A stretch of DNA of 64,000 nucleotides, taken from Halobacillus hunanensis. GTDB taxonomy: Bacteria; Bacillota; Bacilli; Bacillales; Halobacillaceae. Positions within the stretch are counted from its first letter, which is position 1, and every line of letters begins with the position of its first letter. The notes beneath the pieces are model-generated. The model was not told the DNA's origin. It searched no databases and saw nothing but the letters and a program-made list of their open reading frames with translations. This document shows, one piece after another, positions 16,951 to 27,274 of the stretch. Where the stretch lies: assembly GCF_900166655.1 (NCBI RefSeq), contig NZ_FVZB01000007.1, positions 1,116,001 through 1,180,000 of the forward strand, given 5' to 3'. The position numbers and the translations under genes were made by a program.

Positions 16951-19524
16951 TTACAGCCCGCATTTGAGCTGAGCATTACAGTTTGTACAAGTATTACAAC
17001 CGCCAATATCTTCAACAGTTCCCTTACGGCAAACTGGACATGTATCACCGACTTCAGAGCCTATCGTCACGTTGGTTTTCTCAAGTTCATGGACTGTATC
17101 CATTAATACAACATGAGGTTTTTTCTCTTCTTCAAACTCAAATTCTGTCTGTTCGCCTGAAAATTCGTTTTCCTCAGCTTTGAGAGTCAGAACTTGACTA
17201 TCTCGGCTACCATCCACATAAACAGTACCGCCCTTAGCACCACCATGATATAAGCGCTGATAAACTTGTTCTACTTGCTCGACCGTATATCCTCTTGGTG
17301 CATTGACCGTTTTAGAAATTGAACTATCCACCCAACGCTGAATAACACATTGAGTATCCGCATGCGCTTCAGGTGCCATCGTCATCGCGGTAATAAACCA
17401 TTCAGGAAGGTTGTCAGGATCCTGGTCAGGGTGCCTATCCAAATATTCCTGAACGATATCTGCTTTCACTTCGATAAATTTACCAAGACGGCCGCTTCTA
17501 TAGTATGAGAACGAGAAGTATGGCTCAAGACCTGTACTTACACCGACCATTGTCCCTGTACTTCCTGTTGGAGCTACAGTTAGCAAATGTGAATTGCGAA
17601 TTCCGTATTTAATGACGCCTTCTCGTATATCCTCAGGCATATCCTGCATGTAACCAGTTTCGACAAATCGCTGTCTCAGCTGCTGTGTCTCCTCTTTTGT
17701 TTCCCCTTCTAAGAATGGAAAACTGCCTTTTTCTTTCGCCAGATTTATGGACTCACGATAAGCTGTGGTCGCGATGACCTCAAAGATTTCGTCAACGAGC
17801 TTGTTACCTTCTTTTGAACCGTATTCCGTTTCACAGTAAATGAGCAAGTCGTGAAGTCCCATTACACCTAAGCCAATCCGACGCTCTCCTAAAGCCTGCT
17901 TCTTATTTTCCTCAAGGAAATAGGGTGTAGCATCGATGACGTTATCCTGCATGCGAACACCAGTCGCGACTGTTTTTCTCAATTTGTCAAAATCCACTTG
18001 TTTCGCTTCTTTGTCTGCAACAGAAGCCAAGTTAACTGCAGCTAAATTACAGACAGAGAAAGGTGCTAATGGTTGTTCTCCACATGGGTTGGTAGCGACA
18101 ACCTTTTGACCATAAGCGCTAGCGTTTGTTTTTTCATTGGCATTATCAATAAAGAAAATACCTGGTTCAGCAGAGTAAGTTGCACATATATTAATCAGTT
18201 TCCAAAGCTCTGCAGCCTTGACTGTACGATACGTTTTCACACCAAATCCTTTTGCTTCCCACTCTCGAACGTCTCCACTCTCCTGCCATTTGGCATTGTA
18301 AGTGGCCATGTCTTCTTTAGAGTAGCTTTCTACATCCGGAAAACGCAGGCGATATTCTTGATCATTTTCAACGGCTTCCATAAATTCTTTCGTAATACAT
18401 ACAGAAATGTTCGCCCCGGTCAGGAATTCCGGATTATGGACAGAATAAGTACCGCCTGTCTGTAGTTTTTCCTGTGCTTCACGAAGGCTCCCCTCAGTGA
18501 ATCCACCTTGGCCGGGCATAGTTTTATAATTAACCACGCTTTGATACAGATCTTTCTCTGTTTCCGTTAAAGGGGTAAATTTAAGCTTTTCTTCAGCAAG
18601 TGCTTTAATCTGTTCGTCTTCGGTGTTTTCAATTAAATATCTCAGAATTCGCGGATTCTGCATTTTTGAAATGATGAATTCAATAATGTCAGGATGCCAA
18701 TCTGATAACATAATCATTTGCGCTCCACGTCTTGAACCGCCTTGCTCAACTAAATGAGTCAGCTTTGCAATATCATCCAGCCAGGACACTGACCCTGAAG
18801 ATTTGCCGTTAACGCCCCTTGCCAGTGTATTCCGCGGCCTTAGGGTAGAACCATTTGTACCAACTCCACCACCACGGGACATAATCTCCATCACTTGCTT
18901 ACGGTGGTCAGAAATTCCTTCACGAGAATCCTGAATGTAGGGCATCACGTAACAGTTAAAGTACGTCACATCCGTATTCGAACCTGCTCCGTAAAGAACT
19001 CGTCCCGCTGGAATAAAGTTGAGATTCGAGAGCTCATCATAAAAGTCGTTGAAGCTTTTTTCCTTCTTATCTTCATCAACTTCCACGGCTGATAGTCCAG
19101 TTGCGTTCCTTAAAGCAATTTGCTCATAGAATACTTCAAGCGGCTTATCAATGGTATCCAGTTTTCTCGTAATCAAACCGGATTCCCGCTCCTCTTCTTT
19201 ATCAAGCACATTGATGAACTCTTCCTCAACTCTTACTTTTGCCTTATGATTTTCCCAATCGATAGACTCGATAAATCCAAAGCCTCTCGCAGGGAATTTC
19301 GGATCATCTTTAACGGTAAGGACAACAAAATCCCCTTCCGACAATGTCAGCTTCTCCGTATCCTTAAATGCATAACGATCAAGCATTACTAATCGTGACA
19401 CTCCGCTGTGAGTTAAGTGCATATCTCGTGTAATTTCATGGACTTGATCAAATTGACGGATATCCGCGTTCAACCGGTCGACATTCAACCTTGATGGCGT
19501 TTTCCCTGTGGTTGTTGTCTTCAT
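16951..19524 (-). CDS. nrdJ: Adenosylcobalamin-dependent (class II) ribonucleoside-diphosphate reductase
   Basis: The enzyme reduces ribonucleotides to deoxyribonucleotides using a coenzyme B12-derived thiyl radical, so it needs neither oxygen nor a separate radical subunit. The 857 residues hold the redox cysteine in NISVCIT, the active-site loop NPCGEQPLAPFSVCNL, and a C-terminal Cys-rich end (CPVCRKG ... CNTCTNC ... KCGL) typical of the long NrdJ type. I start at ATG 19524, eight bases after AAAGGGAG; the in-frame GTG at 19530 is too close. Two NrdR-like boxes lie upstream. Confidence 0.95.
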   Translation of the reverse strand: MKTTTTGKTPSRLNVDRLNADIRQFDQVHEITRDMHLTHSGVSRLVMLDRYAFKDTEKLTLSEGDFVVLTVKDDPKFPARGFGFIESIDWENHKAKVRVEEEFINVLDKEEERESGLITRKLDTIDKPLEVFYEQIALRNATGLSAVEVDEDKKEKSFNDFYDELSNLNFIPAGRVLYGAGSNTDVTYFNCYVMPYIQDSREGISDHRKQVMEIMSRGGGVGTNGSTLRPRNTLARGVNGKSSGSVSWLDDIAKLTHLVEQGGSRRGAQMIMLSDWHPDIIEFIISKMQNPRILRYLIENTEDEQIKALAEEKLKFTPLTETEKDLYQSVVNYKTMPGQGGFTEGSLREAQEKLQTGGTYSVHNPEFLTGANISVCITKEFMEAVENDQEYRLRFPDVESYSKEDMATYNAKWQESGDVREWEAKGFGVKTYRTVKAAELWKLINICATYSAEPGIFFIDNANEKTNASAYGQKVVATNPCGEQPLAPFSVCNLAAVNLASVADKEAKQVDFDKLRKTVATGVRMQDNVIDATPYFLEENKKQALGERRIGLGVMGLHDLLIYCETEYGSKEGNKLVDEIFEVIATTAYRESINLAKEKGSFPFLEGETKEETQQLRQRFVETGYMQDMPEDIREGVIKYGIRNSHLLTVAPTGSTGTMVGVSTGLEPYFSFSYYRSGRLGKFIEVKADIVQEYLDRHPDQDPDNLPEWFITAMTMAPEAHADTQCVIQRWVDSSISKTVNAPRGYTVEQVEQVYQRLYHGGAKGGTVYVDGSRDSQVLTLKAEENEFSGEQTEFEFEEEKKPHVVLMDTVHELEKTNVTIGSEVGDTCPVCRKGTVEDIGGCNTCTNCNAQLKCGL

Positions 19525-19603
19525 GTACACATCTCCCTTTCACCATGTTACAGATGGCTTGTTTCATAAGTCTATAAGTAACATACCACATCTGCAAAAA
19601 GTT

Positions 19604-19651
19604 AATCAATATATTGTATTCGAATTAAGAATATTTCTCCATATCTTGTGT
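19604..19651. promoter_or_regulatory. Two NrdR-like boxes upstream of nrdJ
   Basis: Box 1 at 19604-19619 (AATCAATATATTGTAT) matches 13 of 16 positions of a typical NrdR box, and box 2 at 19636-19651 (TCTCCATATCTTGTGT) matches 12 of 16. Their starts are 32 bp apart, about three helical turns, the spacing usual for NrdR pairs. A possible nrdJ promoter (TTGATT, 18 bp, TATGTT on the minus strand) has its -35 inside box 1. NrdR represses reductase genes when dATP is high. Confidence 0.7.
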
Positions 19652-19824
19652 TTCAATCAAGTTTAAGCGATTTTGTCAATCTAATAATTTTGCAAAAATA
19701 AAAGAAAAAGAAAGCTAATAAAAGCAAGAAGCCCCTTTTTTCTAGCTCATTAACTTTTTCCTTTGTTGCATCTCCAGAAATTTTAAAAATGCCTAAATAG
19801 ACGTTTTGAATTCGATAACATGCT

Positions 19825-19868
19825 CAAAGAATTTTTATTTTACATTCATATGCTATAAAAATTCTTTG
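19825..19868. repeat. Perfect 14-bp inverted repeat at the yqhL promoter
   Basis: Arms CAAAGAATTTTTAT (19825-19838) and its exact complement (19855-19868) enclose 16 bases. The right arm overlaps the -35 of the yqhL promoter. There is no T-run on either side, so it is not an intrinsic terminator. It may be an operator or an AT-rich RNA or DNA hairpin. Confidence 0.65.
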
Positions 19869-19894
19869 AAAACCAGCGCATTCCCCCATATAAT
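19866..19894 (+). promoter_or_regulatory. Sigma-A promoter of yqhL
   Basis: TTGAAA and TATAAT are separated by 17 bases, about 28 bases before the start codon. Confidence 0.75.
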
Positions 19895-19922
19895 AGAGAA
19901 GGGAAGAGGGGGTATATAGAGA

Positions 19923-20303
19923 ATGGAACTTTGGATATTAATAGGTGGCCTTGTCATCATAATTGCATTCGGTGTATTCCGGTTTATCAAAGCAAATAAA
20001 GTCTTGACCACACTAACGGAAGACGAATTCCGCCAAGGATACAGAAAGGCCCAACTGATTGACGTTCGGGAACCGAAGGAATTTGATGGCGGCCATATAT
20101 TAGGCGCAAGAAACATTCCTTTATCTCAAATGAGAAATCGTCTTGTTGAAATCCGTAAAGACAAGCCTGTTTATTTCTATTGTCAAAATGGCACACGCTC
20201 ATCCAGAGCTGCTCTTATGTTAAATAAAAAAGGTTACCAGGACCTTAATCAACTTAAAGGCGGCTTTAAAAAATGGACAGGTAAGATCAAAGTGAAAAAA
20301 TAA
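19923..20303 (+). CDS. yqhL: Membrane-anchored rhodanese-like protein YqhL
   Basis: The 126 residues comprise one N-terminal membrane helix (about 3-19) and a single rhodanese domain with IDVREPKEFDGGHI and the active-site loop CQNGTRSS (catalytic Cys). It may carry or transfer sulfane sulfur at the membrane; the substrate is unknown. It diverges from nrdJ. Confidence 0.9.
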   Translation: MELWILIGGLVIIIAFGVFRFIKANKVLTTLTEDEFRQGYRKAQLIDVREPKEFDGGHILGARNIPLSQMRNRLVEIRKDKPVYFYCQNGTRSSRAALMLNKKGYQDLNQLKGGFKKWTGKIKVKK

Positions 20304-20305
20304 GT

Positions 20306-20345
20306 AAAGGACGGCACCTTCACATTCAAAAGGGCCGTCCTTTTT
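20306..20345 (+). terminator. Terminator of yqhL
   Basis: AAAGGACGGC and GCCGTCCTTT arms are followed by TTTTT shortly after the yqhL stop. Confidence 0.85.
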
Positions 20346-20395
20346 AGTGTCACTTAAAATACAAAACCAGAAATAATGGATGACGAATAAAGAGA

Positions 20396-20435
20396 GGGGG
20401 TATTCCAGAGAAAAACCTGGAATACTCCCCTTTTT
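20396..20435 (-). terminator. Terminator of the gcv operon
   Basis: On the minus strand GGGGAGTATTCCAG pairs with CTGGAATACCCCC, eight bases after the gcvPB stop. The following T-run is interrupted (TCTCTTT), so strength is uncertain. Confidence 0.7.
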
Positions 20436-20443
20436 AATACCTA

Positions 20444-21907
20444 TTAGTCTTCTTTAATGTAGCGGAGAACTGGCTTTCTAGCAGCTGTCGTCTCATCCAT
20501 ACGACTTACGATTGTGGTATGAGGAGCGTTTTGAACCCGTTCTGGATCTTCTTTCGCCTCATTTGCAATTTGGATCATCGCATCAACAAATTCGTCTAAG
20601 GTTTCCTTAGACTCCGTTTCTGTCGGTTCAACCATCATCGCTTCTTCCACATTAATTGGGAAATAGATAGTTGGTGGATGATATCCAAAGTCAAGCAATC
20701 GTTTCGCCATATCAAGCGTACGTACCCCGAGTTTCTTTTGTCGTTTGCCGGAAAGGATAAACTCATGCTTGCAATGATGATCATACGGTAAGTCAAACGC
20801 TTCTTGAAGCCTTCTCATCATATAGTTCGCATTTAGTACGGCATACTCACTAACCTTTCGCAAACCTTCTGCCCCCATCGTGCGAATATACGTATAGGCA
20901 CGAACATTGATTCCAAAGTTTCCATAGTAAGGCTTAACGCGTCCAATCGATTGCGGGCGATCTTCATCAAAGACAAATAAGTCTTCCCGCTTCGTTAAAA
21001 TAGGTGCAGGCAAGAAAGGTTCAAACTCTGCCGTTACACCAACCGGACCTGAACCTGGCCCTCCCCCTCCATGTGGGCCAGTAAATGTTTTATGAAGATT
21101 AAGATGAACGACGTCAAATCCCATATCACCAGGTCGCGCATAACTCATGATCGCATTTAAGTTCGCTCCATCATAATAAAGCTTACCACCAGCGGCATGG
21201 ATAATCTCTGCCATTTCTACAATATCTTCTTCGAACAAGCCTAGCGTGTTCGGATTTGTAAGCATAAGTGCTGCAGTCTTTTCATCGACGACTCGCTTTA
21301 AGTCTTCTATGTCAACGAGCCCTCGTTCATTGGTTTTAACGGTAACTGCCTCAAAGCCAGCCACTGTAGCTGAGGCCGGGTTAGTCCCGTGAGCTGAATC
21401 TGGAACAATGACTTTTGTCCGCTCGTAATCACCATTCCCTTCATGGAAGGCACGAATCATCATTAAGCCAGTCCATTCTCCATGAGCTCCGGCTGCTGGC
21501 TGCAATGTGACTGTGTCCATACCAGTAATTTCAGCTAATGTTGTTTGCAAATCATACATTAACCCCAGTGCTCCTTGTACCGTCTCAGGGGCCTGGTAAG
21601 GGTGAATGTGACTGAATCCTGTAAGCCTCGCTACATCTTCGTTCATCTTCGGATTGTACTTCATGGTACAGGACCCTAATGGATAGAAACCAGAATCAAC
21701 CCCGTGATTTCGTTTAGACATAGCCGTATAATGACGCATGATTTGCAGTTCACTTACCTCAGGAAGATCCGGTTCGTTTTTTCTAATGTACGTTTCTCCT
21801 AATTGCTCATCCACATTTGTTTCTGGAACATCTAATTCAGGCAAGCTAAAGCCTGTACGGCTCTCTTGACTTAATTCAAAAATTAATGGAAAGTCTTGAT
21901 TAGCCAT
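20444..21907 (-). CDS. gcvPB: Glycine dehydrogenase (decarboxylating) subunit 2
   Basis: This is the C-terminal half-type P protein of the glycine cleavage system: with GcvPA it decarboxylates glycine on PLP and loads the aminomethyl group on GcvH lipoate. The 487 residues carry the PLP lysine in [14 protein letters not shown]. It overlaps gcvPA by eight bases. GcvH is not in the window. Confidence 0.97.
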   Translation of the reverse strand: MANQDFPLIFELSQESRTGFSLPELDVPETNVDEQLGETYIRKNEPDLPEVSELQIMRHYTAMSKRNHGVDSGFYPLGSCTMKYNPKMNEDVARLTGFSHIHPYQAPETVQGALGLMYDLQTTLAEITGMDTVTLQPAAGAHGEWTGLMMIRAFHEGNGDYERTKVIVPDSAHGTNPASATVAGFEAVTVKTNERGLVDIEDLKRVVDEKTAALMLTNPNTLGLFEEDIVEMAEIIHAAGGKLYYDGANLNAIMSYARPGDMGFDVVHLNLHKTFTGPHGGGGPGSGPVGVTAEFEPFLPAPILTKREDLFVFDEDRPQSIGRVKPYYGNFGINVRAYTYIRTMGAEGLRKVSEYAVLNANYMMRRLQEAFDLPYDHHCKHEFILSGKRQKKLGVRTLDMAKRLLDFGYHPPTIYFPINVEEAMMVEPTETESKETLDEFVDAMIQIANEAKEDPERVQNAPHTTIVSRMDETTAARKPVLRYIKED

Positions 21908-23249
21908 GAATATCCCCCAATTCTTTTACGAAGAGATCAATTTCTTCTTTCGTACGGATTTCTGTAATTGCAATAAGCATATGCCCCGATAGGTCATTGA
22001 AATCATTTCCTAGATCGTAACCACCGATCATTCCTTTTTCCAGAAGCTTCTGATTGACCTCGGTAATATCGCTGTCAACATGGACTACAAGTTCATTGAA
22101 AAAGGCACCTTGATAAGGAATTGTAAATCCTGCAGATTCCAATTGCTGTTTCATATAAGCAGCTTTCTGAATATTCATCCAGGCCATGCGTCTTAAGCCC
22201 TGTTTTCCTAATGAGGACATGGCTACAGAAGATGCCAAAGCATTTAGCGCCTGGTTTGAACAAATGTTCGATGTTGCCTTATCTCGGCGAATGTGTTGTT
22301 CACGAGCTTGCAATGTTAATACAAAGCCTCGTCTGCCTTCTTCATCTTTGGTTTGTCCTACTAAACGACCTGGTACTTTACGCATAAGTTTCTTCGTTGT
22401 CGCAAAATAACCACAGTGGGGACCTCCGAATTGAGCCGGAATACCAAATACTTGCGCATCACCTACTACGATATCTGCTCCGAATTCACCGGGCGGAGTG
22501 AGATATCCGAGGGCAAGCGGGTTACTGGAAGCAATCAGCATCGTTTTCTTCTGGGTATCTACAAGAGAGCGAACTTGATCGAGTGGCTCAATTTGACCAA
22601 AGAAGTTAGGGTACTGCATAACAACACTGGCCGTGTCTTCATCCAGCTCCCTCTCTATTTGTTTAAGATCCGTCACACCACCAATATGATCGATTTCAAC
22701 TACCTCAACTCCAGGTCCCTTAACATAAGAGTGAATGACTTCTAACGATTCGGGATGGATCGCTTTTGAAACCAGGACTTTCTTCTTCTTCGTTTGACCG
22801 GCAGAAACGTTCACTGCTTCAGCGAGCGCAGTCCCCCCGTCATACATTGAGGAGTTGGCTACATCCATTCCAGTAAGCTCACATATCATCGTTTGAAATT
22901 CAAATATAGCCTGAAGCTCTCCTTGAGAAATTTCTGGTTGATAAGGTGTATAGGCTGTATAGAACTCGGACCTTGAAATGACATGATCTACGATGGATGG
23001 GATATAGTGATCATATACTCCAGCACCTAAAAAAGAAGTGTGTGACTTCACATTGACATTTTGTTCAGCAAGCTGGGTAAGTTCCTTCATTAAGGCAAAT
23101 TCATTTTTTGGCTTTTTAATATTCAATTCGCCTTTATAACGGATATTCTCCGGAATGTCAGCAAATAACTCATCTGTCGATGTAATGCCGATCGTCTCCA
23201 TCATCTGTTGTTTATCTCGTTCTGTCATAGGTAAATAACGGAATTCCAT
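21900..23249 (-). CDS. gcvPA: Glycine dehydrogenase (decarboxylating) subunit 1
   Basis: The 449-residue partner of GcvPB starts [21 protein letters not shown], typical of the split Gram-positive P protein. Conserved blocks include [13 protein letters not shown] and GGPHCGYFA. It lies 17 bases after gcvT in the same operon under the glycine riboswitch. Confidence 0.97.
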   Translation of the reverse strand: MEFRYLPMTERDKQQMMETIGITSTDELFADIPENIRYKGELNIKKPKNEFALMKELTQLAEQNVNVKSHTSFLGAGVYDHYIPSIVDHVISRSEFYTAYTPYQPEISQGELQAIFEFQTMICELTGMDVANSSMYDGGTALAEAVNVSAGQTKKKKVLVSKAIHPESLEVIHSYVKGPGVEVVEIDHIGGVTDLKQIERELDEDTASVVMQYPNFFGQIEPLDQVRSLVDTQKKTMLIASSNPLALGYLTPPGEFGADIVVGDAQVFGIPAQFGGPHCGYFATTKKLMRKVPGRLVGQTKDEEGRRGFVLTLQAREQHIRRDKATSNICSNQALNALASSVAMSSLGKQGLRRMAWMNIQKAAYMKQQLESAGFTIPYQGAFFNELVVHVDSDITEVNQKLLEKGMIGGYDLGNDFNDLSGHMLIAITEIRTKEEIDLFVKELGDIHG

Positions 23250-23266
23250 GACTCTTCCCCCTCGTC

Positions 23267-24367
23267 TTATCGTTTATAAAAAGGTGTAGCGACAACTTTT
23301 GCCTGTAACTTTCGTTTACGAACCTGAACGGTGACTTCCGTGCCTTCTTCATTGTAGTTATGATCCAATAAGGCAAGCCCCACATTCTTTCCTAATGTAG
23401 GAGATTGAGTACCCGTTGTAACAAAACCAATTGTCTTATCCCCATCTAATACTTCATAATTTGTACGCGGAATGCCCTTGTCGATCATTTCAATACCGAC
23501 TAGTTTTCGATCTGTTCCTTCTTCTTTCTGCTTTTTCAATACCTCTTTACCAATAAAATCAGCATCTTTCTTCACTCGAACAGCAAAGGAGAGACCTGCT
23601 TCGATTGGGGTAATCTCAGGACTTAACTCTTGACCATACAAAGCCAGATTCGCCTCGAAGCGCAATGTATCACGAGCTCCCAAACCAATTGGCTGTACAT
23701 CAAAGGCTTCCCCTTTTGCTAAAATAGCTTGCCACAAAGCTGGACCTGACGCAGCAGGAAGGTAAATCTCAAATCCGTCTTCACCTGTATATCCCGTGCG
23801 TGAAACGATTGCTCTATTCTCAACACCTTCAAAGGAAACATCTTTCAAAAAGCGAAAGAACTTAATAGAAGAAAGATCGGCCTCCGTCAATTGCTGCAGT
23901 ATTTCTTCTGCACGAGGTCCTTGAAGGGCGAGCTGAACGAAATCATCAGACACATCCTCAATCGTGACTTCCCCTTTCTGATGATCCTTAAGCCATTGCA
24001 CATCTTTTTCCCGGTTTGCTGCATTGATAACGAGCAGATAATCGTCCTCGTCAAGCATATAAACAATCAAATCATCAACGGTACCACCGTTCTCATAGCA
24101 CATAATCGTATACTGAGCTTTACCTGGTTCTAATTTTGACACATCATTTGTTAACATGCCCTGTAAATAATCCAGGCTATCCTTTCCTTTCACCTTTACC
24201 TCACCCATGTGAGACACATCAAATAAACCTGCTTTGGTTCGTGTTGCTTCATGCTCTTCTTTAATGCTTGTAAACTGAACGGGTAAATCCCATCCGCCAA
24301 AATCGATCGTTTTCGCTCCTAATTTCTTATACTCAGAATAAAGTGGTGTTCGTTTCAATTCAGTCAT
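23267..24367 (-). CDS. gcvT: Glycine cleavage system aminomethyltransferase (T protein)
   Basis: GcvT moves the one-carbon unit from aminomethyl-lipoyl GcvH to tetrahydrofolate, giving 5,10-methylene-THF and ammonia. The 366 residues include [13 protein letters not shown], the folate-binding [14 protein letters not shown] region and [11 protein letters not shown]. It is the first gene after the tandem glycine riboswitch. Confidence 0.97.
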   Translation of the reverse strand: MTELKRTPLYSEYKKLGAKTIDFGGWDLPVQFTSIKEEHEATRTKAGLFDVSHMGEVKVKGKDSLDYLQGMLTNDVSKLEPGKAQYTIMCYENGGTVDDLIVYMLDEDDYLLVINAANREKDVQWLKDHQKGEVTIEDVSDDFVQLALQGPRAEEILQQLTEADLSSIKFFRFLKDVSFEGVENRAIVSRTGYTGEDGFEIYLPAASGPALWQAILAKGEAFDVQPIGLGARDTLRFEANLALYGQELSPEITPIEAGLSFAVRVKKDADFIGKEVLKKQKEEGTDRKLVGIEMIDKGIPRTNYEVLDGDKTIGFVTTGTQSPTLGKNVGLALLDHNYNEEGTEVTVQVRKRKLQAKVVATPFYKR

Positions 24368-24398
24368 CCTATCACTCCTCCAAGATCTAGTTAAGCAT

Positions 24399-24435
24399 AA
24401 AAAAAGAGACTCTACCGCTTATTACGGGAGTCTCT
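24399..24435 (-). terminator. Expression-platform terminator of the glycine riboswitch
   Basis: On the minus strand AGAGACTC and GAGTCTCT enclose a 15-base loop, followed by seven T. It directly follows the second aptamer, whose 3' end (GGACAGAG) overlaps the stem. Glycine binding should free gcvT transcription. Confidence 0.88.
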
Positions 24436-24622
24436 GTCCATTCACCAGAAAGTTTCACGCTACCCTGACATGATCGTCAAACATAGTCGCTTGCTTCTTG
24501 GGTGGTTTACTGTATGTAAACACTCTCCAGAGCTGCGTCATACAGGGGTCTTTTTGCCTGAGAGATTCACAATAATAAATTGCTTGCTCCTTCGGCGCTA
24601 CATCAGTAGTCTCTCCCCCTGC
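24400..24622 (-). promoter_or_regulatory. Tandem glycine riboswitch
   Basis: Two aptamers precede gcvT. Aptamer 1 (about 24535-24622) has GCGCCGAAGGAGCAAGC and GAATCTCTCAGGCAAAAAGAC. Aptamer 2 (about 24425-24525) has CACCCAAGAAGCAAGC and GAAACTTTCTGGTGAATGG ending in ACAGAG. These match the conserved CACCGAAGG ... CTCTCAGG ... GGACAGAG frame, with aptamer 2 more divergent. It senses glycine and switches on the cleavage operon. Confidence 0.92.
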
Positions 24623-24661
24623 AGTCATTCGCAATTAGTATTTTATTAGATTAATTTGGGC

Positions 24662-24717
24662 ATACTAACCTGTAAAGTTCAATACGACAAACTCTCTTAA
24701 TTTTCACGTTCATTATA
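24662..24717 (-). promoter_or_regulatory. Promoter candidates for the gcv leader
   Basis: On the minus strand TTGTCG and TAGTAT are 17 bases apart (24662-24690). A second candidate upstream is an extended -10, TGGTATAAT (to 24712). Either would start transcripts just before the riboswitch. Confidence 0.5.
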
Positions 24718-24797
24718 CCATAGCGTTGCAAAAGAGCGAATGCAGAATTCGAATTTATATGAATTCTTTTGAAAGTTACCTACAGGAGGTGGATCAG

Positions 24798-26441
24798 ATG
24801 GTAGAAATTCTACACGATCATGACTATATAGAAACGCTTTCCAACAACCTAACACAACCAGATTCCTTATGTTCATGGGACGAATTTAAACTCGGGTACA
24901 ATGCCTTACACTACCGATCAGTTCCTGAATTTAATGGTGTTCTTTCCACGAAACATTTACCCCATGTAGATTTTCTAGACCATCAGATTCAGGCATGTGA
25001 GAAGGTCATCCATGAAATGAACGGGAGGGCTATCCTTGCTGATGAGGTTGGTTTAGGAAAAACTCTTGAAGCCGGACTGATTTTGAAAGAATATATGATC
25101 AGAGGAATGGCTAAAAAGGTCTTGATTTTAACACCAGCTTCTCTTGTCAATCAGTGGGTACAGGAATTGAATGAAAAGTTTTATATACAGGCTGCAACAC
25201 CGAGGAAGAAAATGGCTGCCTGGTCAGATTGGGACATTACCGTTACCTCTATCGATATGGCAAAACGTGAAAATCATAAGGACGAAATTCTGTCTATCTC
25301 CTACGATATGATTATCATCGATGAGGCCCATAAGTTAAAAAATCACCAGACAAAGAATTACCAATTTGTTAAACAATTAAAGAAAACATATTGTTTACTG
25401 TTAACAGCTACACCCATCCAAAATAATTTAAGCGACTTATTCAATTTAGTTTCTATTCTTAAGCCGGGTTATCTTGGAGATCTAGCTACATTTAAAAAGA
25501 AATACCGCAAAACATCACTTGATCATACAGAGTCTCATCAGCACATTCACTCCCTGTTAAGTAAACTGATGATTCGAAATCGTAGAAAAGATACCGGATT
25601 AGACTCCTCAAAACGCCACGTGACTAATATTCGCCTTACATTTACTGATGAAGAAATGGAGATGTACGAGAAGTTGGCAGCCTTGAAGTCTAACTCCCCT
25701 TCTTTTACGTGGCTGACATTAGCAAAAGAGCTATGCTCTACAAGAGAGGCCTGCTTTATGTCTCTGCAGTCTATGCAAAATAAACAAGAAAGCGAATCAC
25801 CATTGTTAGCTGACTTTATTGAATGCCTGGGGACACTCCCTCACCACATCAAAGCAAAACGTGTCGTTGAAATCATGGAAAATTCTGATGAAAAATTTAT
25901 TATTTTCACAGAATACAGGGCTAGTCAGTTTTATTTACAGTGGTATTTGCAGCAGCACGGGATAACCTCTGTTCCCTTTAATGGTAAGTTCAAAAAAAGT
26001 AAACGCGACTGGATGAAACAGTTATTCAGGACAAAAGCACAAGTTATGGTTGCTACAGAAGCAGGTTCGGAAGGAATTAACCTCCAATTTTGTAATAACA
26101 TGATTAATTATGATTTGCCCTGGAACCCGATGAGGCTTGAACAACGCATTGGCCGAATTCACCGATTTGGTCAGGATAAGGATGTTCATATTTACAATTT
26201 TGCGATTGAAAATACTATTGAAGATCAAATATTAAACCTATTGTATGAAAAGATTGAAATGTTTAAAAATGCTGTAGGGGATCTAGATCATATTTTAGAG
26301 AACATCCCCGGGGGAAATTTTGACAATCAGATTCAATCCATTATGAGTCAATCTGAAAGTCAGGGAGAAATGAATATTAAATTGAACAACCTCGTGAGCT
26401 ACGTTGAACATACTGTAAATGAGAGGAGGGAACTGAGTTGA
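24798..26441 (+). CDS. yqhH: SNF2-family DNA/RNA helicase YqhH
   Basis: The 547-residue Swi2/Snf2-like ATPase has Walker A DEVGLGKTLEAG (about 77-88), DEAH box IIDEAHKLKN, TATPIQN, and motif VI EQRIGRIHRFGQ. It is close to B. subtilis YqhH, which likewise diverges from gcvT. I start at ATG 24798 behind a strong AGGAGGTG; the frame is open further upstream without a site. It probably remodels nucleic-acid complexes; the target is unknown. Confidence 0.93.
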   Translation: MVEILHDHDYIETLSNNLTQPDSLCSWDEFKLGYNALHYRSVPEFNGVLSTKHLPHVDFLDHQIQACEKVIHEMNGRAILADEVGLGKTLEAGLILKEYMIRGMAKKVLILTPASLVNQWVQELNEKFYIQAATPRKKMAAWSDWDITVTSIDMAKRENHKDEILSISYDMIIIDEAHKLKNHQTKNYQFVKQLKKTYCLLLTATPIQNNLSDLFNLVSILKPGYLGDLATFKKKYRKTSLDHTESHQHIHSLLSKLMIRNRRKDTGLDSSKRHVTNIRLTFTDEEMEMYEKLAALKSNSPSFTWLTLAKELCSTREACFMSLQSMQNKQESESPLLADFIECLGTLPHHIKAKRVVEIMENSDEKFIIFTEYRASQFYLQWYLQQHGITSVPFNGKFKKSKRDWMKQLFRTKAQVMVATEAGSEGINLQFCNNMINYDLPWNPMRLEQRIGRIHRFGQDKDVHIYNFAIENTIEDQILNLLYEKIEMFKNAVGDLDHILENIPGGNFDNQIQSIMSQSESQGEMNIKLNNLVSYVEHTVNERRELS

Positions 26442-27241
26442 CACCAAGTACCTATTTCCAATTTGCTAAAGATTTCTTTTCGACACATAGATGCAGCATC
26501 ACGGAAACATCGGACCGTTCCATGGAAGTGCAGCTAACAAATGATATGGATGAAGCCTTAATGAACCGGCCATTTTACTGGCATTATATGAAGAAAATGA
26601 ACCGAGTTGGAGAAGCGATGAAGCTCACCTTTACAGATGGGCTTATGGAAGAGGATAACGGGATACACCTTCATGCCGGGACACCAAAGCTTCACCAAAT
26701 GTATCAATTAGCCATTGACCGCTCCTATTCCACGAGACTCTATGAACACTTGTCTGCACTCACAGTCAACCAACCACTTCATCCTTGGTTGGTGTTAAAT
26801 ATTAAAATCATATATCGCGGGAAACAAACTCGTGATGAAATACTATCGATTGGATTAAACCTGATAAATGGAGCCTTACTATCGGGGATGATGGATAAAA
26901 TTTGGAAGATTGATTTCCGATCAACCGTATCTGATTTTAGTTTTCCGATGACCCCGGTTGTAAGAGTGGAAAGTGGATATCAACGGATCCTAAACTATGT
27001 AAAGGATCAACTTGCTTCATTGAATGATGAGTGGGCAATAGAGTCCATCAAACAACTGGAAAGTGAAAAAGACTTACTTCATCACTTTTATACGTCAGAT
27101 GACGTGGACGAGGATTATTACGAGAAGGAACTTGACCAACTGCAAGTTAGATACAAACCAAGAGTGTCTATACACATTGCAAATGGGGGATTATTCTACT
27201 TGTCACAGCAAACCAGTCAAAGTTTGTTTCGTGAAACATAA
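26438..27241 (+). CDS. yqhG: YqhG-family protein, partner of YqhH
   Basis: The 267-residue soluble protein of unknown function always follows yqhH in Bacillus relatives. The start is TTG overlapping the yqhH TGA by four bases, so the two are translated together. No known catalytic motif is visible. The tight coupling suggests a helper of the helicase. Confidence 0.87.
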   Translation: MTPSTYFQFAKDFFSTHRCSITETSDRSMEVQLTNDMDEALMNRPFYWHYMKKMNRVGEAMKLTFTDGLMEEDNGIHLHAGTPKLHQMYQLAIDRSYSTRLYEHLSALTVNQPLHPWLVLNIKIIYRGKQTRDEILSIGLNLINGALLSGMMDKIWKIDFRSTVSDFSFPMTPVVRVESGYQRILNYVKDQLASLNDEWAIESIKQLESEKDLLHHFYTSDDVDEDYYEKELDQLQVRYKPRVSIHIANGGLFYLSQQTSQSLFRET

Positions 27242-27246
27242 ATAGT

Positions 27247-27274
27247 AAAAGAGGCTGCTATCATGGCCTCTTTT
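27247..27274. terminator. Bidirectional terminator between yqhG and yqzE
   Basis: AAAAGAGGC and GCCTCTTTT arms enclose 10 bases between the convergent genes. Confidence 0.88.

Noticed and set aside
18073-18465. 130-residue frame antisense to nrdJ
   Set aside because: The frame is a shadow of a highly conserved coding region without a ribosome site.
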